A stretch of 64,000 bases of DNA from Stackebrandtia endophytica (GCF_006716355.1 NZ_VFOW01000001.1:992001-1056000), one strand, 5' to 3'; shown: positions 1-8,601, counted from the stretch's first letter. The notes: generated from the sequence alone by a model not told the origin. Translations and numbers: made by a program.

Positions 1-2
1 TC

Positions 3-932
3 GTCCGTGCGACGATTCCCGGCGCCGCCGATCACGGTGATCCGTTGTCGGCACCGTGCACGGGAGACTGGGCGGCGCTGCGGCCTGCCTCCTCCGGCCC
101 CATGCCAGTGCTGCACGCGATCCTGGAGCGTCGAACCGCTCTGGTGCGTTCGTCTTCTTCGCGTACCTCGCTCGGCCAAGTCTTGGCCGCCAACGTCGAC
201 ACGGTCGTGGTGACCGTGTCGCTCGCGGCACCGCTCAAGCACGGTCGAACCGAACGCATGCTCGCCCTGGCATGGGAAAGCGGGGCCCAGCCGGTCGTGG
301 TGCTTACCAAGGCCGACGCATGCACGGACCTGCTCTCTGCTGAGGAGCAGGTGTCCGGAGTCGCCGCCGGTGTAGACGTACTGGTCACCAGTGCCGTGAC
401 CGGGCAAGGCCTGGACACACTGACCACCGTCCTGAAGGGAACCATCGTGCTGCTCGGCCCTTCCGGAGCGGGCAAGTCCACTCTGGGCAACCGGCTGCTG
501 GGCGAGGACCGGTTGGCCACCGGCGCCGTCCGCGAGGTGGACGGCAAAGGCCGACACACCACTTCCTGGCGGGAACTGCTCCCGCTACCCGGCGGCGGGG
601 TCCTGCTGGACACCCCTGGTTTGCGCGCGATCGGTCTCCACGACGCCCAAAGTGGGTTGGAACAAACATTCGCCGAGATCGAGGACCTCGCGCAAGCCTG
701 CCGGTTCACCGACTGCGCACACGTCAGCGAACCCGGGTGCGCAGTGCTGGCAGCCGTCGAGGCCGGTGAGATCTCCCAGCGTCGCCTGGACAGTTATCAC
801 CGGCTGCTGCGGGAGAACGCCTACTCGGCCTCCCGCACCGACTCGCGGCTGCGCGCCGACCGCGAGGCTGCCAAGAAGAACATCACGCGGCATCTACGCG
901 CCACCTACCGGTTCCGGGAGCGTGGACAGTGA
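3..932 (+). CDS. rsgA: Ribosome small-subunit-dependent GTPase RsgA, 5'-truncated by the window edge
   Basis: RsgA is a circularly permuted GTPase that checks 30S subunit maturation in the cytoplasm. The G motifs appear in permuted order: TKAD (G4), then GPSGAGKST (G1/P-loop), then DTPG (G3). The C-terminal zinc knuckle CRFTDCAHVSEPGC has the Cys-x4-Cys-x-His-x5-Cys spacing of the family. The reading frame is open to the left edge, and the residues before the TTG at 45 (ending in a DxxPCTGDW-like OB-fold stretch) fit the family. The true start therefore lies outside the window; family members are about 300-350 residues. The stop overlaps the next gene's GTG by 4 bases, so the two are probably cotranscribed. 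Confidence 0.93.
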   Translation, partial: VRATIPGAADHGDPLSAPCTGDWAALRPASSGPMPVLHAILERRTALVRSSSSRTSLGQVLAANVDTVVVTVSLAAPLKHGRTERMLALAWESGAQPVVVLTKADACTDLLSAEEQVSGVAAGVDVLVTSAVTGQGLDTLTTVLKGTIVLLGPSGAGKSTLGNRLLGEDRLATGAVREVDGKGRHTTSWRELLPLPGGGVLLDTPGLRAIGLHDAQSGLEQTFAEIEDLAQACRFTDCAHVSEPGCAVLAAVEAGEISQRRLDSYHRLLRENAYSASRTDSRLRADREAAKKNITRHLRATYRFRERGQ

Positions 933-2227
933 ACAATGATGACGCCCCCACCCCCGGCGGCGACCCTGTGACGCAGGCATTCTTCGCCCTGCATCACGGC
1001 CTGCCTCGACAGGGCCCCGGTTCGGACGCCAGCACACGGCTCGCTTTGGAGGCGGCCGGACCGCTGCCCGAGCACCCGCGGGTACTGGACGCGGGCTGCG
1101 GCCCAGGCCGCTCCGCACTGCTACTGGCCGAAGAAGTCGGCGCGTATGTGACCGCGGTCGACCTGCACCAGCCGTATCTGGACAGCCTTGCCGCCGAAGC
1201 GGCCCATCGAGGTCTCGGTGACCACATCGCGCTGGTCAACTGCTCGATGGACCGGCTGCCCTTCCCCGATCACAGCTTCGACGTGATCTGGGCCGAGGGG
1301 TCTGTTTACACCATCGGCTTCGACGTCGCGCTGCGTTCCTGGCGTCGCATGCTTGCACCGGGCGGCGTCCTCGTCGTCACCGAATTGGAGTGGACCGTAT
1401 CCCACCCCGCGGCCTCGGTGCGCGCCTACTGGGACGCGGTCTACCCGTTGCGCACCCACATCGCGAACACCGATGCCGCGCAGGCTGCGGGCTACCGTCT
1501 CCACGCGCACCGGTACCTGCCGGAAAGCGATTGGTGGGACGAGTACTACACACCGCTCACTCAGCGCATGGAACGGGCGGACCCGCAGTTCCCGGGCATG
1601 GCGCAGGCTCTGGCCGCACACCGGACCGAGATCGACATGCGGCGCGACCACGGCAATGACTACAACTACGCCGTCTACATCCTCCAGCCCCACAATCGCA
1701 TCAGCAAGGACGAAACCATGACGACCTGGACCACCCATTCCGAGACCAATGGGGACATCGCCGCGATTCGCGACATCCTCCTCGCTGCGTTCCCCACCGC
1801 TTTGGAGGCCGACATCGTCGACGCTCTCCGCGCCGATCCGAATGCGTGGATCGACGGGCTGTCGATGGTCGCTGCGGCCCCCGACGGCACCGCGACCGGG
1901 TATGCCCTGCTCACCCGCTGCCACGTTGACGGCGTACCTGCTCTCACTCTTGCACCCTGCGCGGTGCCGCCCTCGGCGCAGCGCACCGGTGCAGGTTCCG
2001 CCGCCATCCGCGCCGGACTCGACGCAGCCCGAGCTATGGGCGAAAACTTCGTCCTCGTCCTGGGACACGCCGACTACTATCCGCGGTTCGGCTTCACACC
2101 GGCCTCCGGCTTCGGCATCCGGGCGCCCTTCGAGGTACCGGACGAGGCCATGATGGCTCTTTCCCTCGACAACACCCGCACCGTCCCAACAGGAACCATC
2201 CAATACCCCGCCGCGTTCGGCGTCTGA
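929..2227 (+). CDS. SAM-dependent methyltransferase fused to a GNAT N-acetyltransferase
   Basis: This is a single uninterrupted frame of 432 residues. Residues 1-255 form a class I methyltransferase: the SAM-binding motif VLDAGCGPG lies at 52-60, followed by an acidic motif II (VDLHQ) and a VIWAEGS motif IV region. Residues from about 264 onward form a YhbS-like GNAT domain, with the acetyl-CoA loop QRTGAGSAAIRAGL and a YYPRFGF motif typical of these acetyltransferases. An internal ATG at 1718 (residue 264) sits exactly at the domain boundary and could be a former or second start. The GTG start overlaps the rsgA stop. Substrates are not predictable. The domain calls are firm; a functional link between the two halves is inference. 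Confidence 0.85.
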   Translation: MNNDDAPTPGGDPVTQAFFALHHGLPRQGPGSDASTRLALEAAGPLPEHPRVLDAGCGPGRSALLLAEEVGAYVTAVDLHQPYLDSLAAEAAHRGLGDHIALVNCSMDRLPFPDHSFDVIWAEGSVYTIGFDVALRSWRRMLAPGGVLVVTELEWTVSHPAASVRAYWDAVYPLRTHIANTDAAQAAGYRLHAHRYLPESDWWDEYYTPLTQRMERADPQFPGMAQALAAHRTEIDMRRDHGNDYNYAVYILQPHNRISKDETMTTWTTHSETNGDIAAIRDILLAAFPTALEADIVDALRADPNAWIDGLSMVAAAPDGTATGYALLTRCHVDGVPALTLAPCAVPPSAQRTGAGSAAIRAGLDAARAMGENFVLVLGHADYYPRFGFTPASGFGIRAPFEVPDEAMMALSLDNTRTVPTGTIQYPAAFGV

Positions 2228-2234
2228 TCGCTCC

Positions 2235-2270
2235 TGTGTCACCCCGGGCTCGAATGCCCGGGGTGACACA
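2235..2270 (+). terminator. Rho-independent-type hairpin after the fusion gene
   Basis: A perfect 14-bp stem (2235-2248 with 2257-2270) with an 8-base loop begins 8 bases after the stop codon. There is no clear U-tract, as is common in actinomycetes. Confidence 0.75.
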
Positions 2271-2450
2271 GCCCGCTCCACAGGGGAACAAACCGGCACA
2301 CTGTCGGAGCGCACAGGTGAAATTCCGTGCCATCGACTTGTTGAAGTGGGCGCGGCGGCTGAGAGCCTGGACTGTGAGGAGCGCACCAAGAAGTGGCTGC
2401 TTGGTGCGATCTCGTCACGGCGAGTCCGTCGCGCAGTCCGCTAGTCGTCG

Positions 2451-2822
2451 ATGAGGGTGAGGATTCCCGTCAGCACTCGCGCTCTGTCGGCCTGGGTCAT
2501 CGGCGTTGGCACCGCCATCCTCGGCTCCGTGCTGCTTGGCTTCTACCGAACGGGACTCGCGGATTCCGCTCCGGCGGAGCTTCCCGGGAGCGTTCTCGAG
2601 GCGGCGCAGGAGACCCTTGCCGCAGCGCTGCTCTATGCCGGGGAGCTTCCGGGGAAGATCGGCACAGCACTGTCCACGGCAGCGATCGACTCGTTTACGG
2701 CCGCACTCGCATTGACCGGCGGAATCGCCGCACTGATTCTTCTGGGGGTGGCGTTTTTCGCAGGAATCATGCTCCGCGGGGTGTCCGCACAAGCTGATCT
2801 CAGCGAAACCGACCGCCGATAG
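2451..2822 (+). pseudogene. C-terminal remnant of a DHA2-type MFS drug exporter
   Basis: The 123-residue frame looks like the last two membrane helices of a 14-TM EmrB/QacA-like exporter. It has a helix starting at the ALSAWVIGVGTAILGSVL stretch, a YRTGL boundary, and an extracellular loop rich in L/A/G with ELPGKIGTAL. A final helix (about residues 86-108) follows, then a short basic tail. An in-frame stop at 2442-2444 lies just upstream, and no ribosome-binding site precedes the ATG. The other twelve helices are absent from 2271-2450. It is therefore best read as a deletion relic. A functional two-helix protein cannot be excluded. Confidence 0.6.
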
Positions 2823-2927
2823 CGCCGGATCCGGAATGGGGTCCCGGCAATGTCTCATGTAGCACGACCCCAACGGCCAGCGAACACATGGTGGTACGTC
2901 AGCCCCGGACGGCGAGTTGAGGTGACC

Positions 2928-2984
2928 ATGACACAACACGTCTCTCGTAGGGCCCTGTTCGGTGCGGCCGGTGCAGTCGCATGA
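2928..2984 (+). pseudogene. Orphan Tat-signal leader (18 codons), probable gene relic
   Basis: A GAGGTG ribosome-binding site sits 3 bases before an ATG. The frame reads MTQHVSRRALFGAAGAVA and then stops. The SRRALFG core followed by small hydrophobic residues is a twin-arginine signal peptide cut off before its cleavage site. It probably marks the 5' end of a deleted Tat-exported protein, next to the MFS relic. Confidence 0.4.
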
Positions 2985-3000
2985 GGAACCGGATGAGGTG

Positions 3001-3034
3001 AAGGGCCGGTTCCCGCCACCGGGAACCGGCCCTT
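3001..3034. terminator. Bidirectional hairpin terminator
   Basis: A perfect 14-bp stem (3001-3014 with 3021-3034) has a 6-base loop, with TTT on the plus side and AA on the minus side. It lies 29 bases past the stop of the minus-strand flavoprotein gene. Confidence 0.75.
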
Positions 3035-3062
3035 TGCTGCAGTACGGCAGCGAAACCGTTGC

Positions 3063-4775
3063 TCAGGCGAGGGTATCGGCAGCGATCGCCGGCTGTGTCG
3101 CCGCGTGGGTGGCGACGATATGACCGAAGACCAAGCCCTGGCCGATGGTCGCGCCGGCGCCCGGGTAGTAATGGCCGAAGACGTTGCCGGCGGTGTTACC
3201 GATCGCGTATAGGCCCTCGATCGGGGAACCGTCGGTCCGCAGCGGACGGCCGTACTCGTCGGCGCGCAGTCCGCCTGTCGTTCCCAGGTCGCTGAGCACG
3301 ACCTTCACCGCGTAGAGGTCCTGTAGGTCGAGCGCCCGCAGGTTGGGGTTCGGAGCGACCGTCGGGTCTCCGTAGTAGCGGTCGTACGCACTGTTGCCGC
3401 GGCCGAAGTCGTCGTCGATCCCGGCCGGAGCCATGGCGTTGAAGCGAGCCAGGGTTTCGGCCAGCGTGCTCTCGGGCAGACCCGCGCAGCGGGCCAGGTC
3501 GGTGACCGTCGAGGCCCGGTGCGCGATACCCGCGTCATACCACTGCTGAGGCAGGGGCATCCGTGGATACAAGGCGCCGGCGAAGACGTAGCTGTTGCGG
3601 TATCGCTGGTCGAAGATCAGCCACATCTCGCCGACGGGATCACCCGAACGCTCGCGATCGAGGACGGTCTGACCGAAACTCATGTAGCCGACCGATTCGT
3701 TGACGAAACGGCGACCGTGCCGGTCAACCATCAACGACCCGGGCAGTGAACGCTCCGCAAGCAGCACCTGCGGGGCCTCTCCCAACAGGGGCGCCACTGC
3801 GGGGAACCACCAGGCCTGGTCCATCATGGCCAGATCGGCGCCGTGCGCGGCGCCGGTCTTGATGGCGTCACCGGTGTTGCCCTCGCTGCCGAGACTCCAG
3901 TTCTCCAGGAAGTCGGCCTGGTATTCGTGACGCATCGCGAGGTCATGGTCGAAGCCGCCCGCAGCGAGGACGACACCGCGCCGAGCCGTCACGGTGAAGC
4001 GGTCGCCGTGGTGCTCGACGACCGCACCTACGACGCGGTCACCGTCACGGACCAGGTCGACCAGCGTGGTCTCACGCCAGATCGGGATGCCGGCGTCACG
4101 AACCCCGGCGAACATACCGGCCGCGAGCGCCTGCCCGCCGGCAACGTATCGGCGGCCAATCGCCAAGCCGCCGATGCCCTGAGTGACGCGGCGGAGAATG
4201 CGCGGCATGCCGCGGCCCGGTTTTCGAGCCACCAGGTTCATCCACTTGTAGTCGGCACCGGTCACCGGCATCGGCACCGGGGCCTCGACGACGCCGGGCC
4301 GCAGCAGCTTACGGTCCCTCCCCAGTTTGGCGGCGTCGAAGGGCCGACTCTCGACACTGCGACCGGAGGCGCTGCCGCCGGGGGTCTCGGGGTGGTAGTC
4401 GGAATAGCCACGGTCCCACAGGAATTTGAGCTGAGTGGTGCGCCGCAGCATCTTCACGGTCGCCGGACCGTTGGCGAGGAAGGCCCGCCAACGCGCCTCG
4501 GGCGCTGTGTCGCCGAGCAGGTTGCGCAGATAGGTCTCACCGCGCTCGATGCTGTCCTTCGAACCGCTCTCGGCCAGCACCGGGTTGGCGGGGATCCAAA
4601 ATGCGCCACCGGAACGGGCGGTGGATCCGCCGACGTACTCGGTCTTTTCGACGACGAGGACATCGAGCCCCTGCTCATGCGCACTGAGGGCTGCGGCCAG
4701 GCCGGTGCCCGAACCGACGACGAGCAGATCGACGGTGACATCAGCGGGCTGGGCGGATACAGACGAAGCGGACAT
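3063..4775 (-). CDS. FAD-dependent 3-ketosteroid dehydrogenase-like flavoprotein
   Basis: This is a 570-residue flavoprotein of the fumarate reductase/3-oxosteroid 1-dehydrogenase family, which oxidises the steroid A ring. The N-terminal Rossmann motif GSGTGLAAALSA (residues 21-32) is followed by VEKTEYVGGSTARSGGAFW, characteristic of KstD-like enzymes. The C-terminal GHYYPGAGATIGQGLVFG closes the FAD site. Length matches KstD (about 510-570). It is divergent from a TetR gene with a shared palindrome, suggesting induction by substrate. Which steroid or other ketone is used, and whether it is Delta1 or Delta4, cannot be told. No other steroid-catabolic gene is nearby, so related succinate dehydrogenase/fumarate reductase-type oxidases remain possible. 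Confidence 0.8.
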   Translation of the reverse strand: MSASSVSAQPADVTVDLLVVGSGTGLAAALSAHEQGLDVLVVEKTEYVGGSTARSGGAFWIPANPVLAESGSKDSIERGETYLRNLLGDTAPEARWRAFLANGPATVKMLRRTTQLKFLWDRGYSDYHPETPGGSASGRSVESRPFDAAKLGRDRKLLRPGVVEAPVPMPVTGADYKWMNLVARKPGRGMPRILRRVTQGIGGLAIGRRYVAGGQALAAGMFAGVRDAGIPIWRETTLVDLVRDGDRVVGAVVEHHGDRFTVTARRGVVLAAGGFDHDLAMRHEYQADFLENWSLGSEGNTGDAIKTGAAHGADLAMMDQAWWFPAVAPLLGEAPQVLLAERSLPGSLMVDRHGRRFVNESVGYMSFGQTVLDRERSGDPVGEMWLIFDQRYRNSYVFAGALYPRMPLPQQWYDAGIAHRASTVTDLARCAGLPESTLAETLARFNAMAPAGIDDDFGRGNSAYDRYYGDPTVAPNPNLRALDLQDLYAVKVVLSDLGTTGGLRADEYGRPLRTDGSPIEGLYAIGNTAGNVFGHYYPGAGATIGQGLVFGHIVATHAATQPAIAADTLA

Positions 4776-4799
4776 TAGACTGCTCCTTTCGGACCCGAA

Positions 4800-4817
4800 A
4801 CTAGCCGATCGACTAGT
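4800..4817. promoter_or_regulatory. Probable TetR operator
   Basis: The 18-bp near-palindrome ACTAGCCGATCGACTAGT (one mismatched pair) lies between the divergent flavoprotein and TetR genes, where an autoregulatory TetR operator is expected. Confidence 0.55.
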
Positions 4818-4877
4818 AGTTAGTATGACAATCGACTGGCACGTTTCATTCCCGCCTCACGTGAGAAGGACATAACG

Positions 4878-5441
4878 ATGAGCCAGGAAGCCCGACGCAC
4901 TCCGCGCGCTCGGCCAGGTCGCAGCGGCATCCTCAAGGTGGCCATCGGCCTATTCGCCGGTCAGGGCGTCGCCGGTACGTCCTTGCAGCATATCGCCGAC
5001 GCTGCGGGCGTTACGAAAGCAGCGGTTTACCACCACTTTCAGGCCAAGGAAGATATCCTCACCGCCGCGCTCGCGCCGGCAATCGCCTCGCTTGAGAGCA
5101 TCGTGCGCAACGCACGGGCCCACTCATCGGCGGCAAGCCGCACGGAAGACACGATCGCCGGCTTGGCCGACCAGGCGGTACAACATCGGCACATATGGTC
5201 GGTGCTGTTGAAAGACTCCTCGGTCACCGAATCCCTGCGCACCGATCCCGAGCACGAGAAGCTGTTCGACGAACTCCACGCGCTGTTGGAGGGCGACCAG
5301 GCCGCCGAGTCGGCGAGGATCCGGACCGCGACCTTCCTCTCCGGACTGGTGGGACCGCTGATCGACCCGCGTTGCCGTGACCTGTCCGACGACGCCTTGC
5401 GGGCCGGAATCCTCGAATCAGGTCGGCGTCTGCTGCTGTAG
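4878..5441 (+). CDS. TetR/AcrR-family transcriptional repressor
   Basis: This 187-residue regulator has an N-terminal TetR helix-turn-helix (GTSLQHIADAAGVTKAAVYHHF, residues about 34-55) and a helical ligand-binding C-terminal domain. A GAGAAGGA ribosome-binding site precedes the ATG. Because it is divergent from the 3-ketosteroid-dehydrogenase-like gene, with a palindrome in the shared 102-bp gap, it likely represses that gene and itself. It resembles KstR-type regulators in context only; the ligand is unknown. Confidence 0.88.
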   Translation: MSQEARRTPRARPGRSGILKVAIGLFAGQGVAGTSLQHIADAAGVTKAAVYHHFQAKEDILTAALAPAIASLESIVRNARAHSSAASRTEDTIAGLADQAVQHRHIWSVLLKDSSVTESLRTDPEHEKLFDELHALLEGDQAAESARIRTATFLSGLVGPLIDPRCRDLSDDALRAGILESGRRLLL

Positions 5442-5471
5442 GGCTGACCAATGAGTGTGATGGGAACGAAA

Positions 5472-5524
5472 CGTGCCGCCGCCCTCGAGTGCGGGTTGAC
5501 CCAACACACGAGGGCGGCGGCACG
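5472..5524. terminator. Strong bidirectional hairpin between convergent genes
   Basis: A 16-bp perfect stem (5472-5487 with 5509-5524) carries a 21-base loop that itself contains GGGT/ACCC. It separates the tetR stop from the convergent small membrane protein gene. Confidence 0.75.
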
Positions 5525-5537
5525 GCGACGGTGGGGG

Positions 5538-5675
5538 TTAAATGATGGGGCGACCCTCTCGCCTGGCCTTTCGCCACTCCTTCACGAAGGCTCGCACGAT
5601 GACGGTCAGCGTGGCCGCCACGAGCACCGGCCAGACGAGTACGTACGCGGTGAGCAGGATGGTTTCCCAGTTCAT
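5538..5675 (-). CDS. Small single-helix subunit associated with sodium:solute symporter
   Basis: This is a 45-residue protein with one transmembrane helix (about residues 5-30, including LVWPVLVAATLTVIVRAF) and a very basic tail (KEWRKARREGR). It has an AGAGGA ribosome-binding site and starts 22 bases after the symporter stop. The LxWP core and the basic tail ending in GR-x-I/V-I match the short companion peptides seen next to actinobacterial SSS-family symporters, annotated as putative transporter small subunits. A role in assembly or regulation of the symporter is inferred from position only. Confidence 0.75.
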   Translation of the reverse strand: MNWETILLTAYVLVWPVLVAATLTVIVRAFVKEWRKARREGRPII

Positions 5676-5697
5676 GATGTCGTTCCTCTCGAATGGA

Positions 5698-7419
5698 TCA
5701 CGGGTGGGCGGCCTTGACCGGATCGCGGCCGTCGGAGTCGGGCGAGTCCACATCGGAATCGCCGGCCTCGACCCGGGCACCGGCCTCGTCCTCGGGGTCG
5801 AAGTCACCGGTTCGCTCCTTGATCAGCGCGAAGTCGAACCGTTGATCCGACACCAGCGTGATCGCGATGCACACGATGGTGCTCACGGCGTAGGCGACGA
5901 GCGATCCGGATAGCACCGGATACTGGTGCAGGAAACCGATCGACACCGGAGCTGCGGCAACGGTCGCGATACCACCGACGATCAACGCCGCGCGCATTCC
6001 GAAGAAACCGAACGCCATGAGTCCGAGCACCACGCCGATCCCGATGGTGCTGAGGATGTCGCTGGCGATACCGAGACCACCGCTGAGATCGATCCACTCG
6101 AACCGCACCGGGAGGAACACCGCGAGCGCCGACACGACAGCGATGCTGAAGGCGGCGTTGGTGACGCGGTTCCAGTAGAAGCTGGCGATGACGGGGAACA
6201 CCAGCGCGCCCCACAGCGCACCCACGAAGACCAACAAGTCGAGGATGTTCAGTTGGGAGCCGGCGAAGAATATTCCGGCGGTGATCGCCACGATCATCGT
6301 TATTCGCCCGACGAGCACCATGGTGCGGGGGTTGGCGCGCGCCTTACCCGCGATGTTCTGGCCGTAGATGTCGGCCATCACGATCGAGGCGAGTGCGGTG
6401 AGGTCGGCATCGGCCGTCGACGAGAGCGAGCCGATGATCATGATGAAGAACAGTGCGAGCAGTGCCGGCGGCAGGTAGGTCGCCGCCATCTGCGGGATGA
6501 GGTTGTTGACATCGCCGCCGACCGGGCTGATCCCGGCGTACAGGGCGATGACCCCGAGCATGCCGATGCCGATGATGGTGGCACCGTATCCGACCGTGGC
6601 CGTGACGAAGGTCTTCTTGATGAGGTCTTCCCGCACCGCGAACAGCCGCTGCGCGATCGTCTGGTTGCCGATCGCGTAGGCGAGTACCGCCGCGATGTAG
6701 GGCGCACCCTGGTTGAAGAACGCGTCCGAGGAGAAGAAGTCCTGTTGCTGCGGGGTGAGGTGGTGCGCTCCGGTCTCGAACAGTGCCGGACCGCCCGCCG
6801 CGTAGAAGACGACGGGGATGATGATCACGACGGCTCCGAGCATGAACACGACCTGCACGAAGTCGGTGAGCACCGAGGCTCGGAATCCGGCCCAGAGCGT
6901 GTACAGCAACACTCCGGCACCGATCGCGACGATGCCCTGCGTGAACGTGAACGGTGACAGCATGTCGATGAGCGCGCCACCGGCGATGAGGTTCGAGGTG
7001 AGGCTGATGATGCTGCCGAGCACGTTCGACCCGGCTAGCATGAGCTGGCTCGACCTGCCGTGGCGGGCGAACATGACCTCGGCGATGGTGTGCGCTCGCG
7101 GCGCGACTTGTCGGATTCTGCGTCCGAACGGGTAGATGAGCAGAATCATGAGCGCGCCCCAGAGCCCATAGTGGATCGGGCCGGAGAGTCCGAACTGGAA
7201 TCCCGAAGTGGCCGAGGCATACATTGAGGCGGCCCAGATCCAGGTCGCGGTCATGGAGGCCGCGGAGATTCCGAATCCGATGCGTCCGCCGCCGGTCATG
7301 TAGCCGTCGGCGTTCTCGCGTTTCTTGCTGATGCGAAGCGAGATGTAGAGACTGACTCCGAAGAACAGGAGGAACAATCCGAGTACTGCGAGACCTGAGA
7401 GCTGCTGCAGGTCATCCAT
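5698..7419 (-). CDS. Sodium:solute symporter (SSS family)
   Basis: This 573-residue, roughly 13-helix transporter couples Na+ entry to uptake of a small solute across the cytoplasmic membrane. SSS signatures include the GGGRIGFGISAASMTATW stretch in TM1-2, the conserved GFRASVLTDFVQ block, and GSLSSTADADLTALAS, which holds the Na2-site Ser residues. The sequence style is closer to the urea/organic-solute (DUR3-like) branch than to ActP or PutP, but the substrate is not certain. It is followed by the 45-residue companion peptide on the same transcript. A 520-bp leader separates it from the next gene. Confidence 0.9.
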   Translation of the reverse strand: MDDLQQLSGLAVLGLFLLFFGVSLYISLRISKKRENADGYMTGGGRIGFGISAASMTATWIWAASMYASATSGFQFGLSGPIHYGLWGALMILLIYPFGRRIRQVAPRAHTIAEVMFARHGRSSQLMLAGSNVLGSIISLTSNLIAGGALIDMLSPFTFTQGIVAIGAGVLLYTLWAGFRASVLTDFVQVVFMLGAVVIIIPVVFYAAGGPALFETGAHHLTPQQQDFFSSDAFFNQGAPYIAAVLAYAIGNQTIAQRLFAVREDLIKKTFVTATVGYGATIIGIGMLGVIALYAGISPVGGDVNNLIPQMAATYLPPALLALFFIMIIGSLSSTADADLTALASIVMADIYGQNIAGKARANPRTMVLVGRITMIVAITAGIFFAGSQLNILDLLVFVGALWGALVFPVIASFYWNRVTNAAFSIAVVSALAVFLPVRFEWIDLSGGLGIASDILSTIGIGVVLGLMAFGFFGMRAALIVGGIATVAAAPVSIGFLHQYPVLSGSLVAYAVSTIVCIAITLVSDQRFDFALIKERTGDFDPEDEAGARVEAGDSDVDSPDSDGRDPVKAAHP

Positions 7420-7942
7420 TGGTGGTTTCCTTTCAGGTAACGGAAGTCGGCACGATGCCGGTGAACCGAAGTGAAGGAAATCCAGCTAAGTGGGGATGTA
7501 TCCCGGAGGGAGGATCACTGTGGACACGACAATGTGGTGTCCCGACGGGCGATGTGATGACACGTGACGCGGGGGTGTGATTGCGAGTTCCTTTCGACGC
7601 AGGGAGGGCCTGTGGCCTAGCGCTGCGGCGAGCTCGCGATGCCGTCACCATCCGGCTCGTTCACCGAGCGGACCGGCGGCGGCTGCTTGGCGCTCACCGC
7701 GGATACTCGAATCGGCACCGACGCCCCACTCGTGCCTTGCTGATTCGGCGCGGAAGGTCCAGTCAGTCACTCCATGGGCACAGCGCATCGCGGGCGTCTT
7801 CCACGGTCGCGATGCCTGTTCAGGGCGGGGTCGTTCGGGGCTGCACCAGACCATACATCACTCTCGACACGAGTGATCATCAGATGATCTTCGCAATGTC
7901 TCCACCACTCTTCGTGGCCACGCGACGGCTCCGCAACCGGCC
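7420..7942. other. Intergenic region upstream of the symporter
   Basis: No convincing gene is seen; frames here have no ribosome-binding site or recognisable protein. The left end must hold the symporter promoter. An inverted repeat (ATCACTC at 7857-7863 with GAGTGAT at 7871-7877) lies 66 bases past the stop of the minus-strand tetR and may be its terminator. Confidence 0.5.
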
Positions 7943-8524
7943 TCAACCCGCGTTCGAGGGTGTGAGCAGGCGGTCGATCTCCGCGCGCAGGGTGCGTTCC
8001 GCCTGCGCCCCCGTCAGGCTGCCGATCAACACTCGCATGGCGAGACCGTCGGCGGCGGCCAGCAGTGCACGGGCGGCCAGGCCGGGCTCGGGATGCCCGG
8101 GGACGATGTCGGCCATCAGGCGACCGGCTTCACGTTCGGCACCGTCCTTGGCCTCGGCGAGCAGCTGCGCCAGCGACGGATGGTTGATTCCGGCCGCGAT
8201 GTAGTGGTGGAAGACCGAGACTCCGGCCCTGGCCGACTCGGCACGGGGGATGGCGTGCCCGACGAGCTGCCACAGCGCTTCGCGGTCGTCGGTGTTCTCG
8301 GTGTCGGTGAGGTACCGGCGATGGGCGGCCGACAACATCACCTCGAGGCTGGCCTTGACCAGCTCGTCCTTACTCCGAAACCAGTACTGGATTTGTCCCA
8401 CGGAGACGTCCGCGGCGGCGGCGACGTTGCGCATGGAGACACCACCCATTCCTTCGGAGGCGATCACCTGCCATACCGCCCGGATGATCCGGGTTCGCCG
8501 CTCGTCGGAGTTCTGCTCGCTCAT
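7943..8524 (-). CDS. TetR-family transcriptional regulator
   Basis: This is a 193-residue regulator with the N-terminal helix-turn-helix GVSMRNVAAAADVSVGQIQY and the FRSKDEL extension, followed by an all-helical effector domain. The GTG at 8527 is an alternative start directly before the chosen ATG. It is divergent from an alpha/beta hydrolase across an 86-bp gap holding two copies of the same palindrome, so it probably autoregulates and represses the hydrolase. The ligand is unknown. Confidence 0.87.
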   Translation of the reverse strand: MSEQNSDERRTRIIRAVWQVIASEGMGGVSMRNVAAAADVSVGQIQYWFRSKDELVKASLEVMLSAAHRRYLTDTENTDDREALWQLVGHAIPRAESARAGVSVFHHYIAAGINHPSLAQLLAEAKDGAEREAGRLMADIVPGHPEPGLAARALLAAADGLAMRVLIGSLTGAQAERTLRAEIDRLLTPSNAG

Positions 8525-8545
8525 CACCCCAGCCTACCGCGGAAA

Positions 8546-8601
8546 AATACGACCGTATTGACCGCCGTGTACACTTATCGAGACACAAATACGATCGTAT
8601 T
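8546..8601. promoter_or_regulatory. Twin TetR operators
   Basis: AATACGACCGTATT (8546-8559, one mismatched pair) and AATACGATCGTATT (8588-8601, perfect palindrome) are 42 bases apart centre to centre, four helical turns. One lies next to each divergent start, a typical arrangement for a TetR repressor binding both promoters. Confidence 0.8.

Noticed and set aside
2235-3034. Transposon ends suggested by two perfect inverted repeats
   Set aside because: Each is a self-contained hairpin of a different sequence next to a stop codon; they are terminators, not matching terminal repeats.
7581-8204. 207-codon plus-strand frame upstream of and antisense to tetR
   Set aside because: Composition is Arg/Ser/Pro-rich as in shadow frames, and half of it is antisense to the TetR gene.
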